Below are positions 1 through 12,200 of a stretch of 64,000 nucleotides of DNA, piece by piece. The notes under the pieces were generated by a model that saw nothing but the letters and a program-made list of their open reading frames with translations, was not told the origin of the DNA and made no database searches. Position 1 is the first letter of the stretch. Every line of letters begins with the position of its first letter. Source of the stretch: Clonostachys chloroleuca. Taxonomy: Eukaryota > Ascomycota > Sordariomycetes > Hypocreales > Bionectriaceae. The translations under genes were made by a program, and so were the position numbers. The DNA is taken from NCBI GenBank assembly GCA_037952775.1, contig JBANAY010000001.1, forward strand, positions 4,340,001-4,404,000. The letters are read 5' to 3'.

Positions 1-543
1 TAAGTAAGATAGTATTAATTAAAGAATTATACTAAATAGTCTTCTTATAAAGAGATTTCTATATACAGTTAGATATTATTCCAGAAGGTACGAAGGAATA
101 ATAGGAGGAAGTTAGTATACCTACTAACTAGGCTGCTGAATCTGGTCTTAAGGATATAATTAACAGGGAGGGGATATTATATTATGAATTTAACTAATAT
201 ATACTGTTATATATAGATCCTACTTTTTCTCTCTAATTATACCTAGATTATCTAGATCTTATAATAATCCTTATAATCCTTAACTTAGGATTATTACTAA
301 GCCTTAATAATCCCCTAGTATATATATATATTTATTTCACTAGATAGAATACTCTCTCAGATAGTTATTAATAATATTATCTATATATCTATTGTTACTA
401 GCTTTATAATACTTATATATTAATAGTAACTCGTATTATACAGCCTAAGACAACCTGATTATACTACTCAGAATAATACTCTGATTAGTTCAACCCTGAC
501 CTACCCTAGACCCCCGTCCAGTATAAGTCATCCAACCGTTATA
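1..543 (+). mobile_element. 3' end of a RIP-degraded gypsy element (internal tail plus LTR)
   Basis: Positions 1-179 are a short internal tail ending in a polypurine tract (about 163-173, purine-rich, AACAGGGAGGGG). This is followed by an LTR at 180-543. The tail matches the region just before the 3' LTR of gypsy A at about 15,258-15,297, and the LTR matches four other LTR copies in the window. The element continues beyond the left edge. The LTR end abuts the inverted gypsy fragment that follows. No intact reading frame is visible. Confidence 0.75.
180..543 (+). repeat. gypsy 3' LTR
   Basis: About 364 bp. It begins after a polypurine tract and ends in TTATA, which is TTACA after a CpA-to-TpA change. 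Its 3' two thirds are nearly identical to the LTRs at 1,502-1,851, 15,298-15,671, 19,513-19,887 and 26,658-27,032. Its 5' third is divergent. Confidence 0.75.
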
Positions 544-545
544 AT

Positions 546-1501
546 TAGCTTCCTTATTTATTAAGGTATTCCCTTATAATAGGTTTAAACTAGTTAAGTA
601 TAACTCCTTTAAGTTATAAGTAGGTATATATAACCTTCTTTTTACTAGTATTAAGTATAATAGGAAAGTAGTTAAAGTATACTTAGAGTTAGATTATAAA
701 TCCCTAAAGTTTATCTTAGGTTCTATTAAATATCTCAGGTAGTAGTAGCTTAAATAGTTATCCTAGCTCTCTTCCTTAAATAGCAGTTATAGCTTATATA
801 TAGATATTAGTATTTATAGCAGCTTGCTATACTATAAGGTTTATTATATTAGCTAACTCCTAGCAGGTATCTGTAAGATATATATTAAGCTAGTTAACTT
901 AGTCTTATAAGAGCTGTATTTCCTCAGTATAGTTATTATTATCCTTACTACTATTATTACTATCTTTATCTATAGTATTATCCTTAATAGTTAGAGCAGG
1001 TAGGTTATTATTAGCAGTAGGAGTATATTATTACTAGGCTTAAGGTACTATAGTAGCTATAATATCTTCTTTATTATTATATAGTAATTAAGATAAAGTA
1101 ATCAGCTAAATAAGAGTTATTAATATATAATAGTTAGAGGATTTATACTAAATAGAGTCTAGGGTAGGTTAAGGTTAAACTAATTAGAGTATTATTCTGA
1201 GTAGTATAATTAGATTATCTTAAGCTATATAATATAAGTTACTATTAATATATAAGTATTATAAAGCTAGTAATAATAGATATATAGATAATATTATTAA
1301 TAACTATCTGGAAGAATATTCTATCTAGCGGAATAAATATATATATATACTAGAGGCTTATAGTAGCTTACTAGTAATCTAGAGTAAGTTTTAGCTGAGG
1401 ATTATTCAGGCTTACTGATAATCCAGAGTAATCTATCTCTTATTAGTAAGAAAAGTAGGGTATACCATGTAATATAGTAGGTATATGCTTTATTCGTAAC
1501 A
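546..1501 (-). mobile_element. inverted gypsy fragment: 5' LTR plus start of gag
   Basis: On the minus strand, 1,501 down to 1,126 is a full gypsy LTR starting TGTTACGAATAAAG. From 1,125 down to 546 the sequence matches the first roughly 580 bp of gypsy B's internal region (about 19,888-20,470), that is the leader and the start of gag. It stops abruptly against the LTR at 543. At 1,501/1,502 it meets gypsy A head-to-head, giving an inverted repeat of about 120 bp per arm. It is RIP-degraded and non-coding now. Confidence 0.75.
1126..1501 (-). repeat. gypsy LTR, inverted copy
   Basis: 376 bp, the same length class as the LTR pair of gypsy B (375 bp each). It starts on the minus strand at 1,501 with TGTTACG, the best preserved LTR start in the window. 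The other copies read TATTATA or TATTACG after RIP. Confidence 0.75.
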
Positions 1502-1851
1502 CTGTATTATATAGTATACCCTACTTTTCTCACTAATAAGAGATAGATTACTCCGGATCATCTGTAAGCCTAAGTAATCCTCTACTAACTTACTCTGAAT
1601 TACTAGTAAGCTATTATAAGCCCCTAGTATATATATATATTTATTTTACTAGATAGAATACTCTTTCAGATAGTTATTAATAATATTATCTATATATCTA
1701 TTATTACTAGCTCTATAATACTTATATATTAATAGTAACTTATATTATATAGCCTAAGATAACCTGATTATATTACTTAGAATAATACTTTAATTAGTTT
1801 AACCCTAACCTACCCTAGACCCTATCCAGTATAAATTAACTAACTATTATA
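1502..1851 (+). repeat. gypsy A 5' LTR (first ~24 bp missing)
   Basis: It matches the 3' LTR 15,298-15,671 throughout, except that the start of the LTR is absent at the junction with the inverted copy. It ends in ACTATTATA, immediately followed by the leader sequence shared with gypsy B. Confidence 0.75.
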
Positions 1852-1899
1852 TATTAATAACTCTTATTCAGCTAATTACTTTATCTTAATTACTATATA

Positions 1900-4800
1900 A
1901 TAATAAAGAAGATATTATAACTACTCTAGGAACTCCTGCTTAGCAGAATAATACTCCTAAGGAACTAACTACTTAGTAGATAATTAAGTAATTTATACTA
2001 TATATTAAAGGTCTTAAAAAGAAGTATTAGAAAAACTAAGGAGAAATTATTTACTTAATACTACTAGGACCTTTCTCTAGAGATACTTAAGAATTAGATA
2101 TATTTAAGATCTAGCTTTAAGCCTACTTTAAGTTCTTTCTAATAAAGCTTAAGGAAGATAAAGATAGAGTTAGATTTATAGGAATATATCTTACTAGTAC
2201 TATAGGATAATAATTCCAGATATTCTTTTATAATTAGTATAATAATAAAGCTAAACCAGAAGATAGAGATTAGATAATAGTTAATATCCTTATAAGCTAT
2301 AATAACTTTATTATTATACTTATAGGAGCCTTTAGGAAGATTAATTATAAGTAATAAGCTATTAAGGAACTTAAGGATCTCTAATAAACTGAAGCTACCT
2401 CAGGCTATACTACTAAATTCAGGGAGATTATATCCTACCTAGACTAGGATAATAGCCCTCTTAAAGCTATATTCTATAATAAACTTAAGAATAAGATTAA
2501 GAACTAACTCTTTAAAATAGATAAGCTAGATAATTTAATTAAATATATAGCTATAGTAGTATAAATTAATAATTATATCTATAAATAAAAGCTATAAAGG
2601 GGAAAAGAATATAATAATTAGAACTATATTAAAACTAATAAACCTAACTATAGAGTATAATATATTCTAATACTATCTATAGTATCTGGGATATATTCAG
2701 AACCTATAGAGCTAGGAGCTATAGAGAAATATAAATACTATAACTATAATAAGGTTAGATATATCTTACCCTAATATCCAGAATCTAAAAGAGAAAAGAA
2801 GAAAGATTAAAAGCCTGCTAAAGATAGTAAAAAGTAATTAGAAGTAAATAGAAAAACTAATACTAAAGTTTTAGGAATAATATATAAAATCAAAGAAGCT
2901 TCTATAACTATTATAATTCCTAAGTATCCTCTAAAAGATATACCTATTTTTTAAAAAGTACTAGAACCTAAGGAATATATAAAACTCAGTATAGCTAGGA
3001 AATAATAAGAAGAAATCTAATAGATCTTCTAAAAGCTTAAGAAGAAGCTTAAATAAGAGAAACTAGTTCTAGGATTTAGACTACCTACTAAATATAAATA
3101 TATATTCTATTATACTAATAGAGTTATTCTATAAAATTCTACTAAAAAGAAATAATACTAGTAGATAAGAATAGAAATTAAAGCTAAATATAATAAACTC
3201 TATATATACTATTAAAAGAAGATATAGAAATAATATCTAGATATATCGGAAGAACTAGTTATTTTTAGAAATAATACTATTAGTACTATATAGCTCGGTA
3301 ATAGTATATATAAGATACTAATCTATATAGAGATAATATAGATATATAATTACCCTCTGGAATTATAGATAACCTGCTATAATAATTAATACTAAGTATA
3401 TTAAATAGAGAAAGCTAAGAATAATTTCTTTTTATACCCTAATAGAAGAATATCTAATAAATATACTATAGAATAAATATAATAATTTATATATTAATAA
3501 TATAGTATAAAATAATATACTATCTTTAAAGAAAATCTAGAGGAATATCCTAAAGAATATATTTATAGTAAATTATTAACTAAATTATACCCTGAGCTAA
3601 GGTATAAGGTTTATAAAAAAGCTAAGATTAAACTATAGTATAAAAATAAGAATCTTAAAGATTAAGTAATAGCTAAATATAATAGTTAAATAGAATAATA
3701 TTATAACTAGAAGTATAGAAACTATCTAAAAGCTAAGATAATAATACTAGAACTAGTTAAATATAGTAGTAATAATATAAACCCTATTAAAATATATCTA
3801 TAGTAATACTAACTATAGGAAGAAGAAATAAGATAATACTATAAATAAGATATACTATCTCTAACAGATAGTAGAGAAAGTAATAATATAGAGGAATAAG
3901 AAATTACCTCTACTAATAAAAAGAAATAGGATAAAGCCTACTTTAATAATAGAATACCTATAATAATTAGTAAACTAAATAATTAGAAAAAGAAATATAA
4001 GTAATTTATCCCTAGTTCTATAAATAAACTAAGAACTTTTATAGATATTCTAAAATAAGTATCTAAGAATAAAGAAAAATAAGAATAGCTTAAATAATAA
4101 GTTAATTAGGTAAAAAATAATATAAACTATCTATAATAGAGCTATAGTATAATAAAATAATATTAAACTAGAAGACCCTAGGAGCTATTAAGAGAGGAAA
4201 TTTAATTAATATTATTATAAATATTAAAATTAAGAAATACTAGCTTATAGTATAAATAGACTATAGAGTATTATATAACTATATTTTACTAGTAGTAATT
4301 AACTAACTCTACTTACTATAGAGAATAAAGAAGAAGTTCTATAATATTATAACTCCGGATAGAATATTATTTAAATATAATAATAGAATTATTAACTCTA
4401 AGACTAATTATCTTATAACTAAAATCTAAGGGAAAGAATTTAATATTATATATAACTTAATACTATTAAATTCTTATAATATTATATTAGGATTACTATA
4501 GTTATAAGATATAAACCTACTAATAGACTAGTTTACTAGCTATATAGAGTAGAGGGATACTCTTATAAACTTATATTAGGATTAATAGAAATTAAAATTT
4601 TATTAGATATTAGAAGAATATAATAATTCCTTAATAACTAAAAGTACTACTATAAAAAACTAAAATAATAACTTATAATAATAAGTAGATATAGTAATTA
4701 TAGTCTTAATAGTACTATAACCTAATATACTAAAGAATCTATTCTGCTAAGAATTATAATAAATAAAGTAAATCTTAGATTAGATATAAAAATTAGAATA

Positions 4801-7735
4801 ATCCCTAGAAATAGATTTTATTAATTAGATATATATAATAAATTAATAAAAATATAACTATAATATTAAGTTTAATTTATAGTATAAATAAGTAAGAAAA
4901 AAATAACTATAAAAAGATAAAGAGAAATACCTTAAAAAGAGAAAACTAGATTATATTCTAAAGAAATACTGGAAATATAATAAGCTATTTAAAGAAACCC
5001 TAGAAACCAGATTACTATAGTATAGCTAATAGGATTATAAAATTTCTATTATTAATAGAGAAGAACTAGCTTTCTATAAACTCTATAACCTTATAGAACT
5101 TTAGTTATAAATACTCTATAAATATATTAATAATATATTAATAAAAGGCTATATATAGTTATTAACTTTATCTATAGAATACCCTATAATATTTATACTT
5201 AAGAAAAATAGTAAACTCTATTTAATTATTAATTACTACTAACTAAATAAGATTATATATAAAGATAGAATACCCTTACTACTAATTATAGAACTTAGAG
5301 ATTAGTTATAAGGTAAATAGTAGTTTACTATACTAGATTTAAAGGGAGCTTATAATTTAATATAAATAAAAGAAAGAGATAAATAGAAACTAGTATTTAG
5401 AATAAAGTTTAGTTTATATAAATATCTTATTATACCTTTTAAACTAATAAATATACTTATAATATTCTAATAAATAATTAATTAAGTACTATAGAAGTAT
5501 CTTAATATCTTTATAGTTATATATCTTAATAATATTTTAATATTCTTAGATAACCTGGATATATATAAGGAATATATATATAAGATCCTAAAGAAACTAA
5601 AAGATATAAATCTCCTAGTAGAACCTGAGAAAAGTTAGTTTTATATTAAGAAAGTTAACTTCCTAGGATATACTATTTAATCTAATAAAATATAAATAGA
5701 AAAGAGTAAAATTACTATAGTTTCTAAATAGGAAGAACTAACTAATATTAAGAAAGTATAAGCCTTTCTTAGATTTACTAATTACTATTAATAATTTATT
5801 AAAAATTATAGAAAGATTATTATACTACTATATAATCTAATAAAAAAGGAAAAAGAATTTTAATAAAACTTAAAGTACTAATAAGTATTTACTAATATTA
5901 AACTCTATATAACTAATAAACCTATACTATAGATATTTAATCTAAATAAGGAAGTAGAACTTAAAACTAATACTTTAGACTTTATAATTAGTATATAAAT
6001 TAGCTAAAGGAATAATAAAGAAAGATTATACCCTGTAGTATTTTATTTAAAAAAGCTATATAGTATAGAACTTAATTACTCTATCTATAATAAGGAATTT
6101 ATAGTAATTATATATATATTCAAAGAATTTAAATACTACTGCCTAGGAATATAATATAAGATTAAGATATATATAGACTATAAGAATATTTAGTACTTTA
6201 CTATAACTTAATAACTTAATAGATAATAAATATACTATACTAAATACTTATCTAAATTTAACTATAAAATTATATATTAAAAGGGATCAGAAAACAGATA
6301 AGCTAATACTCTTAGCTAGAAACCTAAGTATAAATAAATAATCCTAAAGACTAATAAATAACTATTCTTAATAACTAATAAAGGATATTTAGTATAATAA
6401 ACCTTAAGTACTATACTAAGAGAAATAGTATATACTAAAGTCCAGATAGAAGCTATACTAGATATAAAAATATTATAATAAGATATAAGAATAGTACTTA
6501 TTAAAGAAATCTATAAGTACCTGCTCTTAGGATATTAAAGAGTTAAGAAAATATTTAATAGGATAAGATAATATTATAATTACCCTGGTCTATAAAAAAA
6601 TATATAAACTATAGTTTCAGAATATAATACTTATATATAAATTAAATCTATAAGATATAAACTATATAGAGAACTTAAACTAGTTTTAGTATTAGAATAA
6701 CTATAGTAATTAATATCCTTTAACTATATTATTAAGCTACTATTATTAATAGAACCTATAATAGGAGTATAGTATAATAGTATTCTAGTTATTATTAATA
6801 GACTTATAAAATATAGATATTTTATTCTATATAAAGAAGTAAGCTCTATAGAAGATCTTATATATTAATTCCTATAATATATAATTAGCTACTATAGATT
6901 ATCTGAAGAAATAATTTTAGATAGAGAAATAATATTTACTTCTAAATTTTAGTAATTACTTATAGTATAAATAGATACTAAGTATAAGCTTTTAATAACT
7001 TACTATCCCTAGAGTAATAGATAAATAGAATATTTAAACTAGATATTAAAATAATACTTATAAGTATATATTAATTATAAATAAGATAATTAGGTATAAC
7101 TATTACTTATAGCTCAGATTATATATAATAGTTTAGTATAAGAATCTACCTAGCTTATATCTATATATATAAACTATAGTTATAAACTAGAATTCTAGAA
7201 CTAATAAATACTTAATAGACTAAATATATCTATTACTATACTTATAAAAGAAATATTATATTTATTATATATAGAAATAAAAACAGAATTAGAATTTATC
7301 TAAGAAAGAATAAAGAAATACTATAATAAAATAAGATTAAAGAGACTAATTTTAAAGAAGGGAGATAAAGTCTACCTACTTTATAAGAATATTATAATAA
7401 TATAACTAAATAATAAATTAGACTATAAAAAGTTAGAACTATTTAAAATTAAGAATAAAAAATCAGATACTAACTATAAACTATTACTACTGGATATAAT
7501 ATATATCTACCCAGTTTTTTATATCTTATTACTTAAAAAAGTATTAGAAAAAGCTCTAGACTAAGATTATCTAATTAAGATCTATAAAGAAGAATATAAA
7601 CTAGAAAAATACTAAAAAGGGAAGTTAGAAATAGATAAATATTCTATTTTATTAAATAGAAAGGATATACTAATAATAATAATACTTAAGAACCTACTAA
7701 GTATCTGAAGAACTACTAGAAGCTTATCTAATAGT
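1900..7735 (+). pseudogene. RIP-destroyed gypsy gag-pol (gypsy A)
   Basis: Reading through stops gives recognisable chromovirus blocks. A CCHC zinc-knuckle remnant is at about 2,710-2,775. The protease is at about 4,240-4,500. The reverse transcriptase is at about 5,160-5,560, where the YLDD-type catalytic block is degraded. RNase H follows at about 5,930-6,190. The integrase core is at about 6,720-7,070, around a remnant of the 'SILVVVDR' block. A chromodomain is at about 7,585-7,735. Dozens of in-frame TAA and TAG codons replace CAA, CAG and TGG. By family knowledge the product copied and integrated the element. It cannot be translated today. Confidence 0.8.
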
Positions 7736-7769
7736 TCTACTAATAATATCAGGGAAGAAAGAAAAATTA

Positions 7770-8345
7770 GAAAAGTTAGAAAGGATTAAAGTCTAATTAA
7801 TAATCCCTATAGTACTAAGAGACTGCGCTATACTAACAGCCTGTTACTCCTCTAAAATCACCTCCTCCTAAGTATAAATACTATCCTGTTTATTTAAATT
7901 ATATACTCTATAATAAAATAAATACTAGGATTTCTTCTGAGCTACCTGATATTAGTAATAAAGGCAAGAGACCTTTGCTAAAGCCTCCTGAAGAGCTAGC
8001 TCAGATAAAGCTAATTTATTCTCCAAATACCGCTCTTCAGTAACTGAATATTTTACTATATATAAATTAGTAGGAATCAGAAAAACAAGAAGTAAAATTA
8101 TATATACTGAGATACTATCTTAATACTATTATAAGATTAACCCAGCTTTATATACTTACTATAGTAAGAGGAAGCTTTAATTATATAATATACCTTCTTA
8201 TACTTAAAATAATTTAAGCAAGATATAGTTTTAATACCTATCTCTTTAATTAGGGATATAAGATACTTATACTACTGTAATTTCTTAGATAAAGACTGCG
8301 ATATAGTTAGTAATATATAGAATAATTAAGGATAAAGAAATTATA
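7770..8345 (-). pseudogene. reverse-strand reading frame with coiled-coil character inside gypsy A
   Basis: Between the chromodomain end and the copia insertion, the minus strand keeps a long frame interrupted only by RIP-type stops. It encodes a Leu/Glu/Lys/Ala-rich helical sequence (for example LENKLALSELALQEAL, about 7,975-8,030) followed by an aromatic and basic stretch. It is in the same place as the reverse-strand frame of gypsy B (25,900-26,300) but is not nearly identical to it. I believe it is related to the uncharacterised coiled-coil proteins often predicted beside retroelements in Aspergillus and Penicillium. That is from memory and not checked. Confidence 0.45.
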
Positions 8346-8362
8346 TACTAAGTATTAGTTAT

Positions 8363-9131
8363 TATTAAGATTTACCCTATAGACTATAGGGTAGATCAAG
8401 ATTACCCTATATTAATTAATTAAATAATATATAATTAGTATAGGGTAAGGGGGAATAAAATAACTAACTTAGGGCTCTCTAAAGCTGGAAGCCCTCTGAA
8501 GCTACTAGCCTAACCTACTATAGCTGCCTGTTAGGGCAATTGTATTAGCGGTTACAACTGCTGTAGTAGCCGCTATAGCGTTCGTACTAGCGATCCTGTA
8601 TTACGCTAAAGCAGCTACATTAGCAGACTTCATATCCGCTGCAGCACTTGTATTAGCGGACCTCGTGTCTACTATATAAGAACCTTAGCACTTAGTTTAG
8701 TAAACCTTATAACTACTATAGCAGCTGTATTAGCAGACTTTATATCCGCTATAATATCTATATTAGCAGTCTTATATCCCTCTGTACGAGAACCTTATAG
8801 CAGTTACGAGCCTATATTACAGAAGGTAATATATTATCTTCAGGGCTCTTATAGCCTGGAAATACCTATAAGTACAGGGCTTCCTCCCTACTAGATAGAG
8901 ATTCTATAAGTTACTAATATACTCTTTTATCTATCCTACAGTCTATCTTTCTTAGCTACTCTATAACTAATAAAGCTTTATTTTCTCTTATAGAGCCTGC
9001 ACCTTCTATTATACCTTTTCAAATAATCCTTCTCTAGTATTTTAAAGCCTACCCTATAGGCTTTATCTACTCTAGACCTAGCTTACCCTACAGCTAGTCT
9101 ACCCTATACTAGAGACCTTAACCTTTCAAAA
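8363..9131 (+). repeat. copia 5' LTR
   Basis: 769 bp, starting TATTAAGATTT (TGTTAAGATTT in the 3' copy) and ending TTTCAAAA. Compared with the 3' LTR it shows many more C-to-T and G-to-A changes, especially at about 8,530-8,790. It contains short direct motifs of the type AGCGGACTTCRTATCCGCTG repeated several times with variations. Confidence 0.9.
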
Positions 9132-9289
9132 GGTTATAAGCCTGGAAGAGCTCTATCTTATAAAAAAGAGCTTTATCTTTAGATTTAAGAGTTCTTACCT
9201 TATACTAGGAAAGTTATATACTTACCCTATACCTCAGCCTAGGTCTTAGTAGCTTCCTTTACTAAAGAAGACCTAAAATAGCTGATAAA

Positions 9290-12200
9290 GATAGCTATAT
9301 AGAGAGATCAGCCCCTGAAGGTACTGAAACTTACCCTTCTTCAGTAGCTATTCTAACAGCTAGTACTGCTGCTATACCTAGCTAACTAATTACTTTTAGT
9401 ACTACTAGCGCTATTCTAACAGCTAGTACTACTGCTATAGCTGATTAACCAGTTGATTTTAGCACTACTAGCGCTATTCCTTCAGGCTCTACAGCAGAAA
9501 GCACTACTATTACTCAGAGCCTTTAGAACCCGAATACTACTAAAGCTATTACCGCTATACAGCAAACCCTTCAGCAGCTAATAGCTACTGTAAACCTACT
9601 ATAATTACAGCAGACCCCTAGTGCTACTAGCGCTAGCCTACAGAGCAGTCAGGCTTTATAACAGCCTAGCTTACAGGGCTTTTAAAGCCCTAACCCCCTG
9701 ACTAGAGTCTTTAAAGACTCTATTATTAAGGACTTTAATAAAAGGGTCTATAAGTTCCCTAAAGCTTCTAAATTACAGGGGCCTTATAACTTTAATCAGT
9801 AGAAACAGGCCCTAGAGATCTAATTCAGAGCCCTTAGTTTACTACTATTTATAGCAGAACCTACTATAGCCCAGCAGCTATCAGACCCAGACCAGGCTAT
9901 CTTACTTATACTGCTAAAAGATAGCTGTACAGAGGGTCTATAAGCTACTATAACTTAGCAGACCTCCCCTGTAGAGGCCTATAAGTTACTGGTTAAACAG
10001 TTCTCTTATAGTACTGAAATTTAGTACAGCAGCTACCTATATACCTAATTTCACAGGCTCTATTACAGGGACTTTAAAGGCTCTTTAGAGGCCTTTAATA
10101 GTATATTTAATAACCTTCTAGCTCAGCTATTACTAGCTCAGGTTACTATAGCCCCTGTGGATCAGGCTAATCAGTACCTGGAGGCTCTAAAAGGAGTCTT
10201 CCTACAGTAGGCTGAGCGCTAATAGAACAATATTAGGGTTACTAAAGCCTCTGGAGGCTCCCTGGAGCCTCTGAACCTACAGTTCCTTATAGCGGACCTT
10301 CTGGAGGAACAGCGTAATAAGAGCTCTTCAGTAGCTAAGGCTACTAATTACAGGGCTAAATATACTGAAAGACCTGCTAAAAAGAAGCCCTTAAGTTCTA
10401 AAAAGACCTCTAAAGGAAAGACCCAACAGAAGGGGTTAAAGCCTAAAGCCCCTAAAAACAAGCTAGCTAAACCTACTAGTTTTACCCTGGGCTATAGCCT
10501 GGAAAACCTTTAAAGCCCGCTAGAAGATAGCAATAAAGAGAGCCTCTAGCCAGCCTTCCAGACCTATCAGTCCCCTGAACCTACTGGAATTACAGCAGCT
10601 CCTATCGCTACTAGCTTTAGCAGTCAGGGGCATAGACTGCTAAACACCCTTCTGTATAATACAGGCTCTATAGTTTACTTAGTAAATAATAAAGCCTATT
10701 ATAGGGATTATAAAGCTCTAAAATACTCTGAAGCAGGCTTTATTCTTACAGCTGCTAATAAGGCCTACCCTAGAGGTATTAGAACTACTGTATTTTAAGT
10801 TCTAATCTCTCTAAACCCCCTAACCTATAAGGACTTAGAGCTAAAAAAAGCCCTTTTCCTACCTACCCTGGAGACTAATATAGTTAGTAGGATAAAGTAC
10901 TATAGTTCAGGGGGTACCCTTCTGAGATAATAGCTATTTACAGATAATAGAACCTGCTATAGCCTGCTGAACTTTGAAAAATACAGCTTTTATCTGTAGC
11001 TAAAGGGGGAAAAGACCCCTAAGCTAATAACGCCAAAGGAGCCCTCTACCTATACTAGCTATAGCTACCCTATAGAGGTTCAAATCCCCTCTAAGGCCCC
11101 TGAATAGGCCCCTGAGGCCCTAGACTTTATAGGGCCTAGTAAGTTCACTAAACCTACTAAATAATATATAATAGAGGTTTAAATTCCCTCTAAGGCCCCT
11201 GATTAGGCCCCTAAGGCCCTAGATCTTACAGGGCCTAGTAAGCTCACTAAGCCCACTGAACAGCCTGCTGTAGAGCTTACTAAGCCCGCTGAACAGTATG
11301 CTAAAACCCCTACTAAGGTCCTTACTTATAAGCCTTCAGAAGGGGATAATCCTGACTTTAGTACTAAAGAGGCTCTAAAGCAAGGAACTATTAGCACTAT
11401 TAAGCCCCTACTATAGGCGCCTAAGATCTATAAAGACCTGCTACAATTAGCGGGTATTTAGCATATATAGCTAGAGTACTTAGGGCTTCAGTTACTGAAG
11501 AAGACTACTAAAATTACAGAAGGTCTCCCTGATTTTAGCCCTATAAGAGAGGAAGATTTCCTCTGTTTAGCCTGTATTAGTACTAAAAGCCACAGGCTTC
11601 CAGTATATACAGCTATCCCTAACCCGCCTAGAGCTCTAGACTCTATAGAAAGGGATACCTTCTATCTCAAGCCTATACCGTATAATAGAAGGCCTATAGG
11701 GCTTATATTAGTAGATAGAAAAACCCGCTATAGATAGGTTATTCTCCTCCCTAATAAGGAAGGAACTACTATAGCAACTGCTATTCAAGGCTTCTGCCAG
11801 GGCCTATATAACCGCTATAAGCGCTATCCCGCTAAATTTCACTTTAATAGCAGAGAAATTACAAGGGATTTAGTAGATTAGCTAGCTGCTAAAGGTACTG
11901 CTTTTAGTACCTTAAGCCCCTATATTTACCAGTAAAATAGGCTTACTAAGTGCTCTATTAGAGTGCTAATAGATAGGCTTAGGGCTGTTTTACAGTAGTC
12001 TAAGCTCCCGCTATACCTCTGGTATTATATCCTTCCAGGGGTCCTTCAGTTAGTTAACTATACTGCTGTTAGCAACTGTAATTTACCCCTGCAATAGCTA
12101 TTTCTTCAAGAGCTAGAGCCTGGAACCCCCTTTAGGCCTAATTTTCAGGCCTATAAGGCTATTAGAGCCCACTGTAAAGCCTTTATTTATCCTGAACAGC

